From NCBI RefSeq assembly GCF_022921055.1, contig NZ_CP095061.1, forward strand, positions 464,001-528,000: a stretch of 64,000 nucleotides of DNA, read 5' to 3'. Every line of letters begins with the position of its first letter. Position 1 is the stretch's first letter. This document shows, piece after piece, positions 16,396-25,467 of this stretch. This stretch comes from Hymenobacter volaticus. Lineage in GTDB: Bacteria; Bacteroidota; Bacteroidia; Cytophagales; Hymenobacteraceae. Under the pieces are notes generated by a model. It searched no databases, had not been told where the DNA came from, and saw only the letters and a list, made by a program, of their open reading frames with translations. Position numbers and translations under genes: made by a program.

Positions 16396-17782
16396 GTGGC
16401 ACTCATAAAATCAATTTCTGGTATTCGAGGTACTATTGGCGGGGCAGCGGGCGAAGGCCTTACCCCCTCGACGTAGTAAAGTATACGGCGGCCTTTGGAA
16501 CATGGGTACTTGATACAACGCAGAACAACACCATCGTAATTGGGCGTGACGCGCGTATTTCCGGGGAGATGATAAGCAAATTGGTGGCCGCCACCTTACA
16601 GGGATTAGGCATCAATGTAATTGATTTGGGGCTGAGCACAACGCCCACTGTTGAAATGGCTGTTCCGGCCAAAAGAGCCGGCGGCGGCATCATTTTAACA
16701 GCTTCGCACAATCCGAAGCAGTGGAATGCACTCAAATTACTCAATAGCTCCGGTGAGTTTATCTCGGATGCGGACGGGCAGCAGGTATTAGCGCTTGGTG
16801 ATTCTGAGGCCTTCACTTTTGCGCCCGTGATGAAGCTCGGGCAGTATAGCATCGACGAAACCTTCTTGCAAGAACATATTGACGCCATCTTGCAGTTGCC
16901 TTTGGTAGACGCCGAGGCAATTAAGGCGAAGAGTTTTCGAGTGGTGGTTGATGCCGTAAATTCAACGGGTGGCTTTGCTGTGCCTATGCTGTTGAACGCG
17001 CTAGGCGTCGAGATTATCGAAAAATTGTTTTGTGAGCCTACCGGTGACTTTGCGCACAATCCTGAGCCACTGCCGGAAAACTTGCGTGAAATTGCCAAGA
17101 AGATAGAAAAAGGCTCATTCGACCTCGGCATTGTGGTAGACCCTGATGTGGACCGGTTGGCCCTCGTGAACGAAGACGGCACCATGTTCGGAGAGGAATA
17201 CACCTTGGTAGCGGTAGCCGATTACGTTTTGCAGCAGAACGGTGGCGGCAATACAGTGAGCAACCTCAGTAGCACCCGCGCCTTGCGCGACGTAGCCGAA
17301 AAGCACGGAGGTAGCTATGCGGCTGCCGCGGTAGGAGAGGTGAATGTGGTAACCAAGATGAAGGAAACTAACGCCATCATTGGTGGGGAAGGCAACGGGG
17401 CATTATCTACCCTGAGCTGCATTACGGCCGCGACTCTTTGGTTGGCATCGCGCTGTTCTTGAGCCATCTTGCAAAAAGCGGCCTCACGATGACACGCTTA
17501 CGGGCCAGCTACCCAAACTACTACATCTCGAAAAACAAGATCGAGCTGACTCCAGAAATCAACACCGATACGGTGCTAGAGCAAATGGAGAAGCGTTACG
17601 CCAAGCATCCCGTCAATACTATCGACGGCGTGAAGATCGAGTTTGATAAGGAGTGGGTGCACCTGCGTAAATCGAATACCGAACCCATTATTCGGATATA
17701 TGCCGAGTCGGAATCCAATGCCACAGCCGACCACTTAGCAAATAAGATAATTGCCGACATCAAAGAAATTATTAATCGATAA
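16396..17782 (+). CDS. glmM: Phosphoglucosamine mutase (two frameshifts)
   Basis: GlmM interconverts glucosamine-6-phosphate and glucosamine-1-phosphate for UDP-GlcNAc and cell-wall synthesis. The GTG at 16396 gives the family N-terminus MALIKSISGIRGTIGGAAGE. The active-site serine loop is TASHNPKQWNALK, the metal loop is DPDVDRLALV and the sugar loop is GGEGNGG. The phosphate-binding loop is SNTEPIIRIY. The frame is broken twice: at C5 (16463-16467) and at G4 (17397-17400). Adding one base at each gives a continuous 462-residue enzyme, the normal length. As GlmM is normally essential, the breaks are probably sequence errors. Confidence 0.9.
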
Positions 17783-17878
17783 GGTAAAACCTGTTTTCGA
17801 TAGGGTGTTTGTTAGTAATTGGTATAGATCATTAGGTAAATAGCAAAAGCACCATTTAGTGGGATTTGACTTTGCGCT

Positions 17879-17906
17879 AGGATTCCGGCTACCCCGCCGG
17901 AATCCT
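17879..17906 (+). terminator. Hairpin terminator before the cysteine desulfurase
   Basis: An 11-bp perfect stem (AGGATTCCGGC with GCCGGAATCCT) with a 6-nt loop is followed by a T-rich tract. The downstream T run merges into the next promoter box. Confidence 0.7.
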
Positions 17907-17907
17907 T

Positions 17908-17915
17908 TATTTTTG
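17908..17915 (+). promoter_or_regulatory. Candidate -7 box for the cysteine desulfurase
   Basis: TATTTTTG fits TAnnTTTG and lies 37 bp before the ATG at 17953. It overlaps the T tract of the preceding terminator, a compact terminator-promoter junction. Confidence 0.4.
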
Positions 17916-17952
17916 CAGTTAATTCTTTCTTTTCATCAAGCTGTTGAATCGC

Positions 17953-19094
17953 ATGACTGTGTATTTCGATAACGCCGCCACTACCCCCTGGACCCTGAAG
18001 TGCTAGATGCCATGCTGCCTTTTATGCGCGAGCATTTCGGTAACCCAAGCAGTATTCATGGCCACGGACGACAGGTGCGCGCCGCTATCGAAAATGCCCG
18101 CAAGACCATTGCGCACCTTATCAACGCTGCTCCCGCTGAAATTAGCTTTACTTCGGGCGGTACCGAGGCCGATAACTATGCCGCTTTTGGTAGTGTCCGG
18201 GCGCTTGGCCTTAAGCACGCCATTACGTCGCCGCTAGAGCACCACGCAGTGCTGCATACTCTGCAGGCTCTGGAAAAATCTGGCGAAATCAAGTTGAGCT
18301 ACGTGCGGCACGACGAGCAAGGGCGCTTCGATTTAGAGCACTTAGAGCAACTATTAGCTGCGCACCCCCGCACCTTCGTGAGCTTGATGCATGCGAACAA
18401 TGAAATCGGCAACCTAAACGACATCGAGGCGATAGGCACTATCTGTGCGCAACACGACGCCGTGTTTCATACCGATACGGTGCAAACGATGGGGCATTAT
18501 CGGCATGATGTGCAGAAGCTGAAAAACCACTTTCTTGTTGGTTCAGCGCACAAGTTTCACGGACCAAAAGGAGTTGGCTTCCTGTATCGCCGTTCGGGGC
18601 TGCCGGTTGATGCCTTGATTCATGGAGGCTCGCAAGAGCGTAACCAGCGTGCGGGCACCGAAAACGTGTATGGAATTGTTGGTCTGGCCAAGGCGCTGGA
18701 AATTGCTTACCGGGATATGGCCGAGCATCAGCGGCATATTCAGGGCTTGAAAGACCAATTCATAACTAGGCTGCGACGCGAAGTTGAAGGGGTAGATTTC
18801 AATGGTACCTCGGCAGAGGCCGATAAAAGTTTGTACACGGTGCTAAACGTTAGCTTGCCGCCTTCCGAATTGAATGAGATGTTGCTTTTCAACTTAGACA
18901 TCAACCGTGTTTCGGTGTCGGGAGGCTCGGCGTGTACTAGCGGAGCTAATGCTGGTTCTCATGTGCTCACGGCCCTAGGGTGTGACCCAAATCGGGGCGC
19001 TATTCGCTTCTCCATGAGCAAGTACAACACCTCGGAAGAAGTGGACTATGCTGTAGAGCAACTGGCAAAAATGTATCGCAAAGTACCTGCGTAA
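17953..19094 (+). CDS. Cysteine desulfurase, NifS/IscS family (frameshifted)
   Basis: A PLP enzyme that takes sulfur from cysteine for Fe-S clusters and thiolated tRNA. The start MTVYFDNAATTP is the family opening. The frame breaks at the C5 run 17984-17988: one added C gives ...TTPLDPEVLDAMLPFMREHFGNPSS. The PLP lysine is in SAHKFHGPKGVGF, and the persulfide cysteine lies in GGSACTSGAN near the C-terminus. Repaired length is 380 residues. NifS-like proteins of this length are the common housekeeping form in Bacteroidota. No scaffold (iscU or sufU) gene is adjacent, so IscS or NifS cannot be distinguished. Confidence 0.9.
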
Positions 19095-19152
19095 AACAGT
19101 TTGCCTTCTGCTTTAGCACCAGAGAGCGAAGCTGTTACCGGCAACCAGTACC

Positions 19153-19184
19153 CAAGCCCTTAGCCTACCGAGGTTGAGGGCTTG
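19153..19184 (+). terminator. Hairpin terminator after the cysteine desulfurase
   Basis: The arms form about 14 bp with two mismatches (outer CAAGCCCT with AGGGCTTG, inner CCT with AGG) and are followed by CTTGTTT. It lies just before the radical-SAM remnant. Confidence 0.5.
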
Positions 19185-19716
19185 CTTGTTTCAGGTGCTT
19201 CATGTAGTCCGTTTGAACGCTGCGCGAGTGTGGCTACACCGCCGCTGGAACGAGTACGATACGCGCACGGTCGTGCATCACCCTGGCTCACATCTAACCG
19301 CCGAGCAACTGAAAGCTGGCTATAATTGGGCATATCAGGAGTTCTACTTTTGGGCCAACATCACCTGGGCTAGTCTAGCCCACGATTCCGTGAAGCATCA
19401 AATCAGGCACTTTGCTTATGCTGGCGGCTGGAAACGCTTCGAGCCACTCTGGAACTTCATGATTAAGACGCGGCAGCTAAACTCGATGTGGCCGTGGCTA
19501 GAGGTGATTCTCGCTAAGGTACAGGGCAAGCGTCCCGTAGACACGCCCACGCCAGCGGACGTTATTCCGCTGCCTATTAACTTCATAGCGCATCAGGGGC
19601 GGCGAATAGTGCAGCTAATAAGTGCCTTCCGCGCCACCGCCACCAGAACGACCGCCTCCAAACTCAAAGCCTGCCTCTGCGGGTTGAGGCACATTGGCAG
19701 TCTGAGCGACAATTAG
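19174..19716 (+). pseudogene. Remnant: C-terminal part of a B12-binding radical SAM protein
   Basis: About 130 residues (roughly 19215-19600) resemble the C-terminal end (DUF4070-type region) of B12-binding radical SAM proteins: 'RWNEYDTRTVVHHP', 'AEQLKAGYNWAYQEFYFWANI', 'KHQIRHFAYAGGWKRFEPLW'. The cobalamin-binding and CxxxCxxC cluster domains that should precede it are absent. Upstream is only the terminator of the cysteine desulfurase gene. The reading frame then runs on to 19716, antisense over the end of the convergent membrane-protein gene, where it has no likely meaning. No credible start codon or promoter is visible. It is best read as a deletion remnant. The family call is from memory of the pattern. 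Confidence 0.55.
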
Positions 19717-20829
19717 GGATTCAAGATTGATTTTGCGCGTATCGTCCTCGTCGTCGGCAGCAGTGGTAAGGCCGTGGCGAGGCGTGCGTAAGTAACGCGT
19801 CGCCCCTATCATGCTGGCGATAAGCACTGCGCCAGCCAGCGTGGCTGCTATTTCCGCGGGGAGTACCGAATAGTAGTGCCGGAACGTGAACACCGAAAAG
19901 GCGACAAGCAATATGCCCACCAGCAACCAGATCCGGTCATGCCGCCGCAAGCCGACTACTAGGTAGGCTATCGGAATGCCCGCTGTGAGAAAGTAAAATA
20001 GCCACGCAAACGGCACCTGAGTTGACAAGCCAGTATCGCTCAGTAAAGCATTGCCTTCGCGCACCACCCAGTAGTTGCCACCCAAATAGAAAGTCACTAA
20101 CGATAGCACTTTCAGTGCCTGAAGGCAAGGCTTGTAGTACAAGTAGTCGGGTCGTTGGGCCAGTTTCTTAACTAAAAAGTAAGCAGCTGCCGATGCCAGC
20201 ATCACCACAAACGGCAAGAGTAGCCGGCCAATCGGGAACCGCAACAGGACACTAGCCAGCAGCAACAGATACGTAGCATAAGCCGCAGCTGCCACCAACC
20301 GGTCGGCATAGCGGACGGTAGCGGCTAGCAGTACAGGTAGCGTTAGCAGTAAGAGGGTATTTGTATTCGGGCTAGTGAGTGAGCTGCTTGCACGGTAGCC
20401 TATCGGTGCTAGTTCGTAGATGATGTACGCCAGCAAGAACACAGTCCAGCTAAGTATATAATAGAGAATAGCATTGTCGATACCTGAGTGGTAGAGGTGT
20501 GAATCTTTGATGGCAAACTCCAACAACACCAAGCCTCCCGCAATGGTCAATACCGCAATGGTAACTAACATCACCTCTTCGGTGCCGGAATGAAAGCCAC
20601 CGGAAAAAAGCAGGGCCATAAAGCCAGAAGCCGCCGACAACCCGATAATAGTGAAGATGAATAAGGTAATGCGCAGAAAAATATTAGGTCGGTAGTAGTC
20701 AAGAGGATGAGCGGCTACTATAGCTGCGAGTTGCAAGCTTGAAAGCAACCCCCGTTTCTGCCAACGAGTAGCAGCTGCGCGTACGGCCTCACGATGCGCC
20801 CAATTAGGGTTATAGGCTTTCCAATTCAT
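19615..20829 (-). CDS. Polytopic membrane protein with Gly-rich tail
   Basis: This 404-residue protein has a soluble N-terminal part (1-50, 'RWQKRGLLSSLQLAAIVAAHP') and about ten hydrophobic segments from residue 50 to 355. An acidic stretch (AADDEDDTRK) follows, and the tail is FGGGRSGGGGAEGTY. The N-terminal layout matches the partner gene upstream, a DUF2157-type protein, so the two are likely distant relatives. The start overlaps that gene's stop by 4 bp (ATGA), which points to translational coupling and perhaps a complex. Gly-rich ends of this sort occur in TPM-domain proteins, but no TPM domain is present. Function unknown. Confidence 0.75.
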   Translation of the reverse strand: MNWKAYNPNWAHREAVRAAATRWQKRGLLSSLQLAAIVAAHPLDYYRPNIFLRITLFIFTIIGLSAASGFMALLFSGGFHSGTEEVMLVTIAVLTIAGGLVLLEFAIKDSHLYHSGIDNAILYYILSWTVFLLAYIIYELAPIGYRASSSLTSPNTNTLLLLTLPVLLAATVRYADRLVAAAAYATYLLLLASVLLRFPIGRLLLPFVVMLASAAAYFLVKKLAQRPDYLYYKPCLQALKVLSLVTFYLGGNYWVVREGNALLSDTGLSTQVPFAWLFYFLTAGIPIAYLVVGLRRHDRIWLLVGILLVAFSVFTFRHYYSVLPAEIAATLAGAVLIASMIGATRYLRTPRHGLTTAADDEDDTRKINLESLIVAQTANVPQPAEAGFEFGGGRSGGGGAEGTY

Positions 20830-21812
20830 GAGTTGATGCGCAAGATTTTCTTGATATTCAGGAAGAACACAAGCACTCCAAAACAGGATAGCAAGAAATA
20901 TAGTGAGAGCAACAAGCCTTCGTCATGCGAAGTGCTTCGGTCAACAAACCGGATAAATAAATAGGTGACGACGATGTAGCTGTACACAGCGCTCAGCAAG
21001 ACGAACAGGTAGGAATGTGCGCGCCGTGCGTACCAAACCAAAAAACCGCTCATCACTAAAATCAAAGCAGCGGCAGCAAACGGGGAAAGCCAGCTATTAG
21101 GATAAACTTCCAGCAAGGAAGCGGTAGCCGCTAGCAGCGCCAGATTGCTGCCCAACGAGATATAAGTGAAGCTGAAATGCCGCTTTCGATTCTGATATTC
21201 CGACCATAGCCCTACGACGAGTAGCACCACACCCAAGCCCAGTGCTGCGCCGCTCAGACTACGAAAGTGGTTGTCGGTGAAGGCGGAAAGCGGCGCCACC
21301 GATACGCCCAACCAAGAGGCCAGCGCCGTGATGGCCATAGAAAGCACGCCGCGGTGGTCGAAGAGGTAAGCCACCCAGAAGAACAGCACTGCCGGCACAA
21401 AAACCGCTAGTCCGTAGCGGGTCCCGAAGATGCCATACTGATACTGCACGTAGCCCTCCAAGCTCAAAAACAAAAGGCAGCCTAGCAGAAGCACGTAGTC
21501 GGGCACAAAACCTTTGCGCGGCACCTCAGCCCAAGTGAAGGGGACACGGTAGCGTTCAGCATAGCCGAAACACGCCGCTGTTAGCAGCGTTATGATGGCC
21601 ACTATTACCCCGTGCCCAATTTCGTCGATATGTTGGTAGAGCAGAATTCCGAGGCCACCCGTTAGCAGCACAATGCCTAAGTATAGCAACGTGCGCACTT
21701 CATAGTGTACTGAAAAAGGGCGCGTCTGCTCGTCTTTCCGAATAGTGGCCGCCTGTTCGGGGGCAACTAATCCTTGAGCTTGCAACTCATTGAGGAACTG
21801 GTCGGGCGACAT
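20826..21812 (-). CDS. DUF2157-like polytopic membrane protein
   Basis: This 328-residue protein has a soluble N-terminal helix bundle (1-40, 'FLNELQAQGLVAPEQAATI') followed by about ten membrane segments. The arrangement fits DUF2157: a short N-terminal domain, then paired helices such as 'LLYLGIVLLTGGLGILLYQHI'. The C-terminus ends in KKILRINS. Its stop overlaps the start of the next membrane-protein gene. A broad role in envelope homeostasis has been proposed for such proteins, but nothing in the sequence tells which. No close -7 box was found in the 119 bp before the divergent neighbour. Confidence 0.78.
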   Translation of the reverse strand: MSPDQFLNELQAQGLVAPEQAATIRKDEQTRPFSVHYEVRTLLYLGIVLLTGGLGILLYQHIDEIGHGVIVAIITLLTAACFGYAERYRVPFTWAEVPRKGFVPDYVLLLGCLLFLSLEGYVQYQYGIFGTRYGLAVFVPAVLFFWVAYLFDHRGVLSMAITALASWLGVSVAPLSAFTDNHFRSLSGAALGLGVVLLVVGLWSEYQNRKRHFSFTYISLGSNLALLAATASLLEVYPNSWLSPFAAAALILVMSGFLVWYARRAHSYLFVLLSAVYSYIVVTYLFIRFVDRSTSHDEGLLLSLYFLLSCFGVLVFFLNIKKILRINS

Positions 21813-21931
21813 GTGGTAGAAGTATATAAGTGCCTTAATATAAAACGAAACATACCAACTTCACTGGATTCCGTATTATGCCACTGTCCCGGTTGCCACT
21901 AACGGCGACTGGCTATGTAGGACGAGTTCGT

Positions 21932-22561
21932 ATGGCCGATATCAACATTCAGCGGAAAAAGTCTTCTCCCAGCCCCTGGCTGCTTATACTACTAGCGTTG
22001 CTGGTACTAGGTGCCATAGCGTGGTTTCTGTTGCGTAAGGATGCAAGCGAGCAAGCTCCGGCTGCGTCGCCCGAAACCACCACGCCCGCTACTGGTGCTA
22101 CCGACCCTGCCGCGGGCCTTTCTGCCGCCGATAGCATGATGCTGGAAGCTCCTACCGCCACGCCAGAAGCATTAGCGGCCGCCGCCCAGCGCGACCCCGC
22201 CAGCCCTGATTATGCCCGTAATGGCTTGCGCGTACTCAGCGGAGTGCTAGTAGATCTAGCCGACCGCGCCGACCTGCGCGACGCAGCCGTGGGTGAGAAA
22301 CGCGACGTGCTAACCAGCGCCACCGCGCGCCTCGACGATACTACGGCCAGTTTGCGTCCCGGCTTTGTTGCCGCCACGGGCCTGATGCAAGCCATGCAGC
22401 AAAAAGCGTATCCTACCTTAGAACCGGCCGTAGGTGATTTATTAGATCGGGCCGCGCAGCTATCGGGGCGCAGCAACACGCCCGAGGAGCAGCAGCAACT
22501 GCGCGAGTTTTTCACCCGGGCCACCGACGTGGTGCGTACGCTAAGTGAGCCCAGTAAGTAG
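21932..22561 (+). CDS. Single-span membrane-anchored protein of unknown function
   Basis: The 209-residue protein has a basic cytoplasmic start (MADINIQRKKSSPSPW), one membrane helix (about 16-37, 'LLILLALLVLGAIAWFLL') and then an Ala/Thr/Pro-rich linker. The C-terminal part (about 75-205) is helical and acidic with 'LVDLADRADLRDAAVGEKRDVL' and repeats of Leu/Ala heptads. No family was recognised. The ATG at 21932 is chosen over an upstream in-frame ATG (21878) because it places the basic residues directly before the membrane helix. A PRC-barrel protein follows 33 bp later, so the two may form a stress-related pair. Confidence 0.65.
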   Translation: MADINIQRKKSSPSPWLLILLALLVLGAIAWFLLRKDASEQAPAASPETTTPATGATDPAAGLSAADSMMLEAPTATPEALAAAAQRDPASPDYARNGLRVLSGVLVDLADRADLRDAAVGEKRDVLTSATARLDDTTASLRPGFVAATGLMQAMQQKAYPTLEPAVGDLLDRAAQLSGRSNTPEEQQQLREFFTRATDVVRTLSEPSK

Positions 22562-22594
22562 TTCTTGATTATTTCGTTAGCAAAAGCAAATTCT

Positions 22595-23113
22595 GTGGAA
22601 CCTACTCCTATTCCTTCTGCCCAAGGCATGCACCTGCGCCGTCTGCGCGACTTAACCGAGTTTGAAGTGGCCGACGGCAGCCCGGACATACGCGGCTGGT
22701 CGGTACGCGGTGGTGATGGCAAGAAATTCGGCGACGTGGCAGAGCTTATTGTGGAAGAAGCGGCGTTAAAAGTCCGTTACCTCGATGTGGAGCTTGATAC
22801 CAACTTGCAAGTCAATGAACACGAGCGCCACATTTTGATTCCAGTAGGCGTAGCGGCGCTTGATGAGGAAGGCGACAACGTGTTCGTGCCTTCCCTCACG
22901 CTGGATTCCGTGCTCGACTATCCGCCTTACGAGGAGTTTCATATCTCCCGCGAGTACGAAGAAGCCATGCTTCACGCCCTAAAGTTGCCCCTGCCCGAAC
23001 ACAGCACTAGTAGCTTCTACGAACAACCCTCTTTCGATGAGCAGACCTTCTACCAGAACCGCCGTTCGCCGAAGCTGCTAGACAGTTTCCGCCGCCGAGA
23101 CCGGCAGGAGTAG
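22595..23113 (+). CDS. PRC-barrel domain protein
   Basis: The 172-residue protein contains a PRC-barrel fold: 'LTEFEVADGSPDIRGWSVRGGDGKKFGDVAELIVEEAALKVRYLDVEL' fits the strand pattern of the family, followed by 'HILIPVGVAALDEEGDNVFV'. The C-terminal third is polar and rich in Tyr, Phe and Arg. PRC-barrel proteins of this type in heterotrophs are usually stress-linked, and no partner for photosynthesis is present. The start is uncertain: GTG 22595, TTG 22565 and ATG 22628 are in frame, and none has a clear signal. The stop is followed at once by a strong terminator. Confidence 0.75.
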   Translation: MEPTPIPSAQGMHLRRLRDLTEFEVADGSPDIRGWSVRGGDGKKFGDVAELIVEEAALKVRYLDVELDTNLQVNEHERHILIPVGVAALDEEGDNVFVPSLTLDSVLDYPPYEEFHISREYEEAMLHALKLPLPEHSTSSFYEQPSFDEQTFYQNRRSPKLLDSFRRRDRQE

Positions 23114-23195
23114 AAAGCAAGCAAAAAGAAGAGTCCCTGGTTCTAGCTGCGCACATAATGCCAGCAAAACCAGGGACTCTTCTTTTTCTTGCTTT
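23114..23195. terminator. Long bidirectional hairpin between convergent genes
   Basis: The arms 23114-23142 and 23168-23195 pair over 28 bp with one bulged C and a 25-nt loop. The stem core is GAAGAGTCCCTGGTT with its complement, and AAAAAG/CTTTTT tracts lie near its base. It begins immediately after the PRC-barrel stop codon and ends 6 nt before the hemH stop. Confidence 0.75.
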
Positions 23196-23201
23196 AGTAA
23201 A

Positions 23202-24239
23202 CTAGTTCTGGTGAATCATGTCTACTACGGCCTTCACCCACGTAGGATGAGTGTTCAGGGAAGGCACCAGTTGCCAATGGTCTCCACCGGCTTCCTCAAA
23301 CAGTTCTTTGAATTCTTCGCCCACTTCGATAGTGGTTTCCAAGCAGTCGGCTACGAAGGCAGGGCTGAAAGCCAGTACATTCTTAATGCCTTTGGAGGGG
23401 AAAGGCTTTAGAATTTCATCGGTGTACGGTTGCAACCACGGGTCGCGCAAGCGGCTTTGCAAGCGGCTTTGGAAGGATACCGTGTACTGATCCGGCGTGA
23501 TGCCGAGCCCATCGGCTATCAGGCGCGAGGTTTCGAAGCACTGCGCGCGGTAGCAGTAGCGGTTATTCTTATTATAGCTGTTGCAGCAGTTGCCCAGCTT
23601 GCAGTAGCCGTTGTGGCTGCCTTTCAATACGTGGCGTTCCGGAATGCCGTGGTAGCTAAACACGATGTGGTCGTAGTTGCGCTTGGCCATTTCCTGCTTG
23701 CCCAAGTCCACGATGGTAGCAATGAAGCCCGGGTCGTTGGCAAAAGTGCTGATAAAGGAAATGCTAGGTACCACCCACCATTTGCTTACCAGCTCCATCA
23801 CCTTCTCTTGAACCGAGCCAGTGCTAGCGGCAGCATACTGCGGAAACAACGGCAACACGATAATGCGCTCCACAGCTGCCTCGCGCAACTCGTTCAAGGC
23901 TTTCTCGATGCTCGGGTTTTGATAACGCATGCCGAAAGCCACCAAGTAATCCTTGCCAAGTTGCTCTTGTACCAGCTTCTGTAGGTCGAGGCCATGGAAG
24001 AGGAGAGGAGAGCCCCGGTCGGTCCAGAGTTGCTGATAGATTTTGGCCGATTTGGGCGCACGCAGAGGTACTACCAAGCCCTGAAAAAGCGGATAACGAA
24101 TAGCCGCCGGCATATCTACTACGCGGCCATCCGTCAGAAATTCGTTGAGGTAACGCCGTACATCACCGGTTTGGGGCGAGTCGGGGGTACCAAGGTTTAC
24201 AAGCAGGACGCCAATGCGGCCTTTGGTGGAAGCGGGCAT
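23202..24239 (-). CDS. hemH: Ferrochelatase
   Basis: HemH inserts Fe2+ into protoporphyrin IX in the last step of haem synthesis. The 345-residue protein has the family opening VLLVNLGTPDSP, the catalytic His197 in FSYHGIPERH, and the LAFSPAFVADCLETTIE block with the conserved Glu. A Cys-rich stretch (C213, C218, C219, C229, C234) is typical of the Bacteroidota form. One oddity: the conserved motif normally read FQSR-[FL]-G-x-x-PWL is FQSRL-QSRL-RDPWL here, through a 12-bp tandem duplication (23448-23471) that also removes the Gly. The start at 24239 is ATG. Confidence 0.93.
   Translation of the reverse strand: MPASTKGRIGVLLVNLGTPDSPQTGDVRRYLNEFLTDGRVVDMPAAIRYPLFQGLVVPLRAPKSAKIYQQLWTDRGSPLLFHGLDLQKLVQEQLGKDYLVAFGMRYQNPSIEKALNELREAAVERIIVLPLFPQYAAASTGSVQEKVMELVSKWWVVPSISFISTFANDPGFIATIVDLGKQEMAKRNYDHIVFSYHGIPERHVLKGSHNGYCKLGNCCNSYNKNNRYCYRAQCFETSRLIADGLGITPDQYTVSFQSRLQSRLRDPWLQPYTDEILKPFPSKGIKNVLAFSPAFVADCLETTIEVGEEFKELFEEAGGDHWQLVPSLNTHPTWVKAVVDMIHQN
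23448..23471 (-). repeat. 12-bp tandem duplication in hemH
   Basis: The unit CAAGCGGCTTTG (plus strand) is present twice with no gap (23448-23459 and 23460-23471). In the hemH frame it adds one extra copy of Gln-Ser-Arg-Leu (residues 257-260 and 261-264) within the otherwise invariant FQSR motif near the porphyrin site. Confidence 0.85.
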
Positions 24240-24407
24240 AAAAAACGATAAGTCGTTGACTGTAGCGCGAAGCTTTCGCTGTACATCCGGTTAAGCCTGG
24301 CAAAGTTCGTATAACCAAAGGTGCAGTGCTAGCTCCGTGCTACAGCTTACGACAAATATCCTTCACGCAATGTTTCATCGCCTGCTGACTGACCCGCCGG
24401 AAAGTCG

Positions 24408-24415
24408 TACCTTTG
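24408..24415 (+). promoter_or_regulatory. Candidate -7 box for era
   Basis: TACCTTTG fits TAnnTTTG. It lies 23 bp before the GTG at 24439 and inside a longer open frame. It therefore argues for the GTG start and a leader of about 17 nt. Confidence 0.45.
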
Positions 24416-24438
24416 CAGGCCAATTTCCAGATCCTGAA

Positions 24439-25335
24439 GTGAATACCGAACCTACTCCCCACCGCGCTGGCTTTGTGAGCATTATCGGCAAGCCCAACGT
24501 CGGCAAGTCCACGCTCATGAACGCCCTGATGGGCGAACGGCTTAGCATTGTCACGAGCAAAGCGCAAACCACGCGCCACCGCATTTTGGGCATCCTCAAC
24601 GGGGAGGATTTTCAACTGGTGTATTCCGACACGCCCGGCATCATTCAGCCCAAATACGAGCTGCACAACGCTATGATGTCGTTTGTGTATTCCTCTCTGG
24701 AGGATGCCGACGTCATCCTGTTCGTGACTGATATCTACGAAAAGCACGACGAGGAGCCCGTGGTAGAGCGGCTGCGTAAGATGCAGGACACCCCGATTTT
24801 GCTGCTCGTCAACAAAATCGACCAGGCTGACCAGGCCGAAGTCGAAGCCAAAGTAGACTATTGGCAGCAACAGCTTCCCAACGCCGCGCGGGTGTTGCCC
24901 ATATCGGCGCTGGAAAAGTTTGGCACCGGTGAATTGTTGGATCTGATTCTTGGTTATCTGCCAGTCCATCCTCCTTACTATCCCAAAGACGAGCTAACCG
25001 ACAAACCCGAGCGGTTTTTCGCGGCCGAGATGATCCGGGAGAAAATCTTTAAGCTCTACAAAAAAGAGGTGCCCTACAGCTGTGAGGTGGGCATCGAGGA
25101 GTTCAAAGAAGACGAAGATATCATTCGGATGCGCTCCGTTATCTACGTGGAGCGGGCCAGCCAAAAAGGTATCATCATCGGGCAGGGCGGTGCTGCTTTG
25201 AAAAAAGTAGGTACTTGGGCCCGCGAGGAAATGGAGAAGTTTTTCCAGAAAAAAGTGTTCCTAGAAATCTACGTCAAGGTAGACGAAAACTGGCGCACTG
25301 ACCCCAAAGCCCTAAGCCGTTTTGGTTATCAATAA
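24439..25335 (+). CDS. era: GTPase Era
   Basis: Era is an essential GTPase that binds 16S rRNA during 30S maturation. The 298-residue protein begins MNTEPTPHRAGFVSIIG with a GTG start, supported by the -7 box at 24408. The P-loop is GKPNVGKST, switch II includes DTPG, the base-specificity motif is NKID and the 'SALE' motif follows. The C-terminal KH domain contains IIGQGGAALKKVG, which is the KH GXXG loop. It lies 132 bp ahead of the second ribosome GTPase der, a frequent pairing in this phylum. Confidence 0.95.
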   Translation: MNTEPTPHRAGFVSIIGKPNVGKSTLMNALMGERLSIVTSKAQTTRHRILGILNGEDFQLVYSDTPGIIQPKYELHNAMMSFVYSSLEDADVILFVTDIYEKHDEEPVVERLRKMQDTPILLLVNKIDQADQAEVEAKVDYWQQQLPNAARVLPISALEKFGTGELLDLILGYLPVHPPYYPKDELTDKPERFFAAEMIREKIFKLYKKEVPYSCEVGIEEFKEDEDIIRMRSVIYVERASQKGIIIGQGGAALKKVGTWAREEMEKFFQKKVFLEIYVKVDENWRTDPKALSRFGYQ

Positions 25336-25467
25336 GGTATAACTGAACGGCTATGCTTTGAAAAGCTTAGCATGGCGTTCGTTCGATAGAAAGCATTCCG
25401 ACCTTCTTCAATTTAACTACTCCGGGCACTGCCGAACATGGTCGGGCCGGCGGCTGGAGTCAGACCA

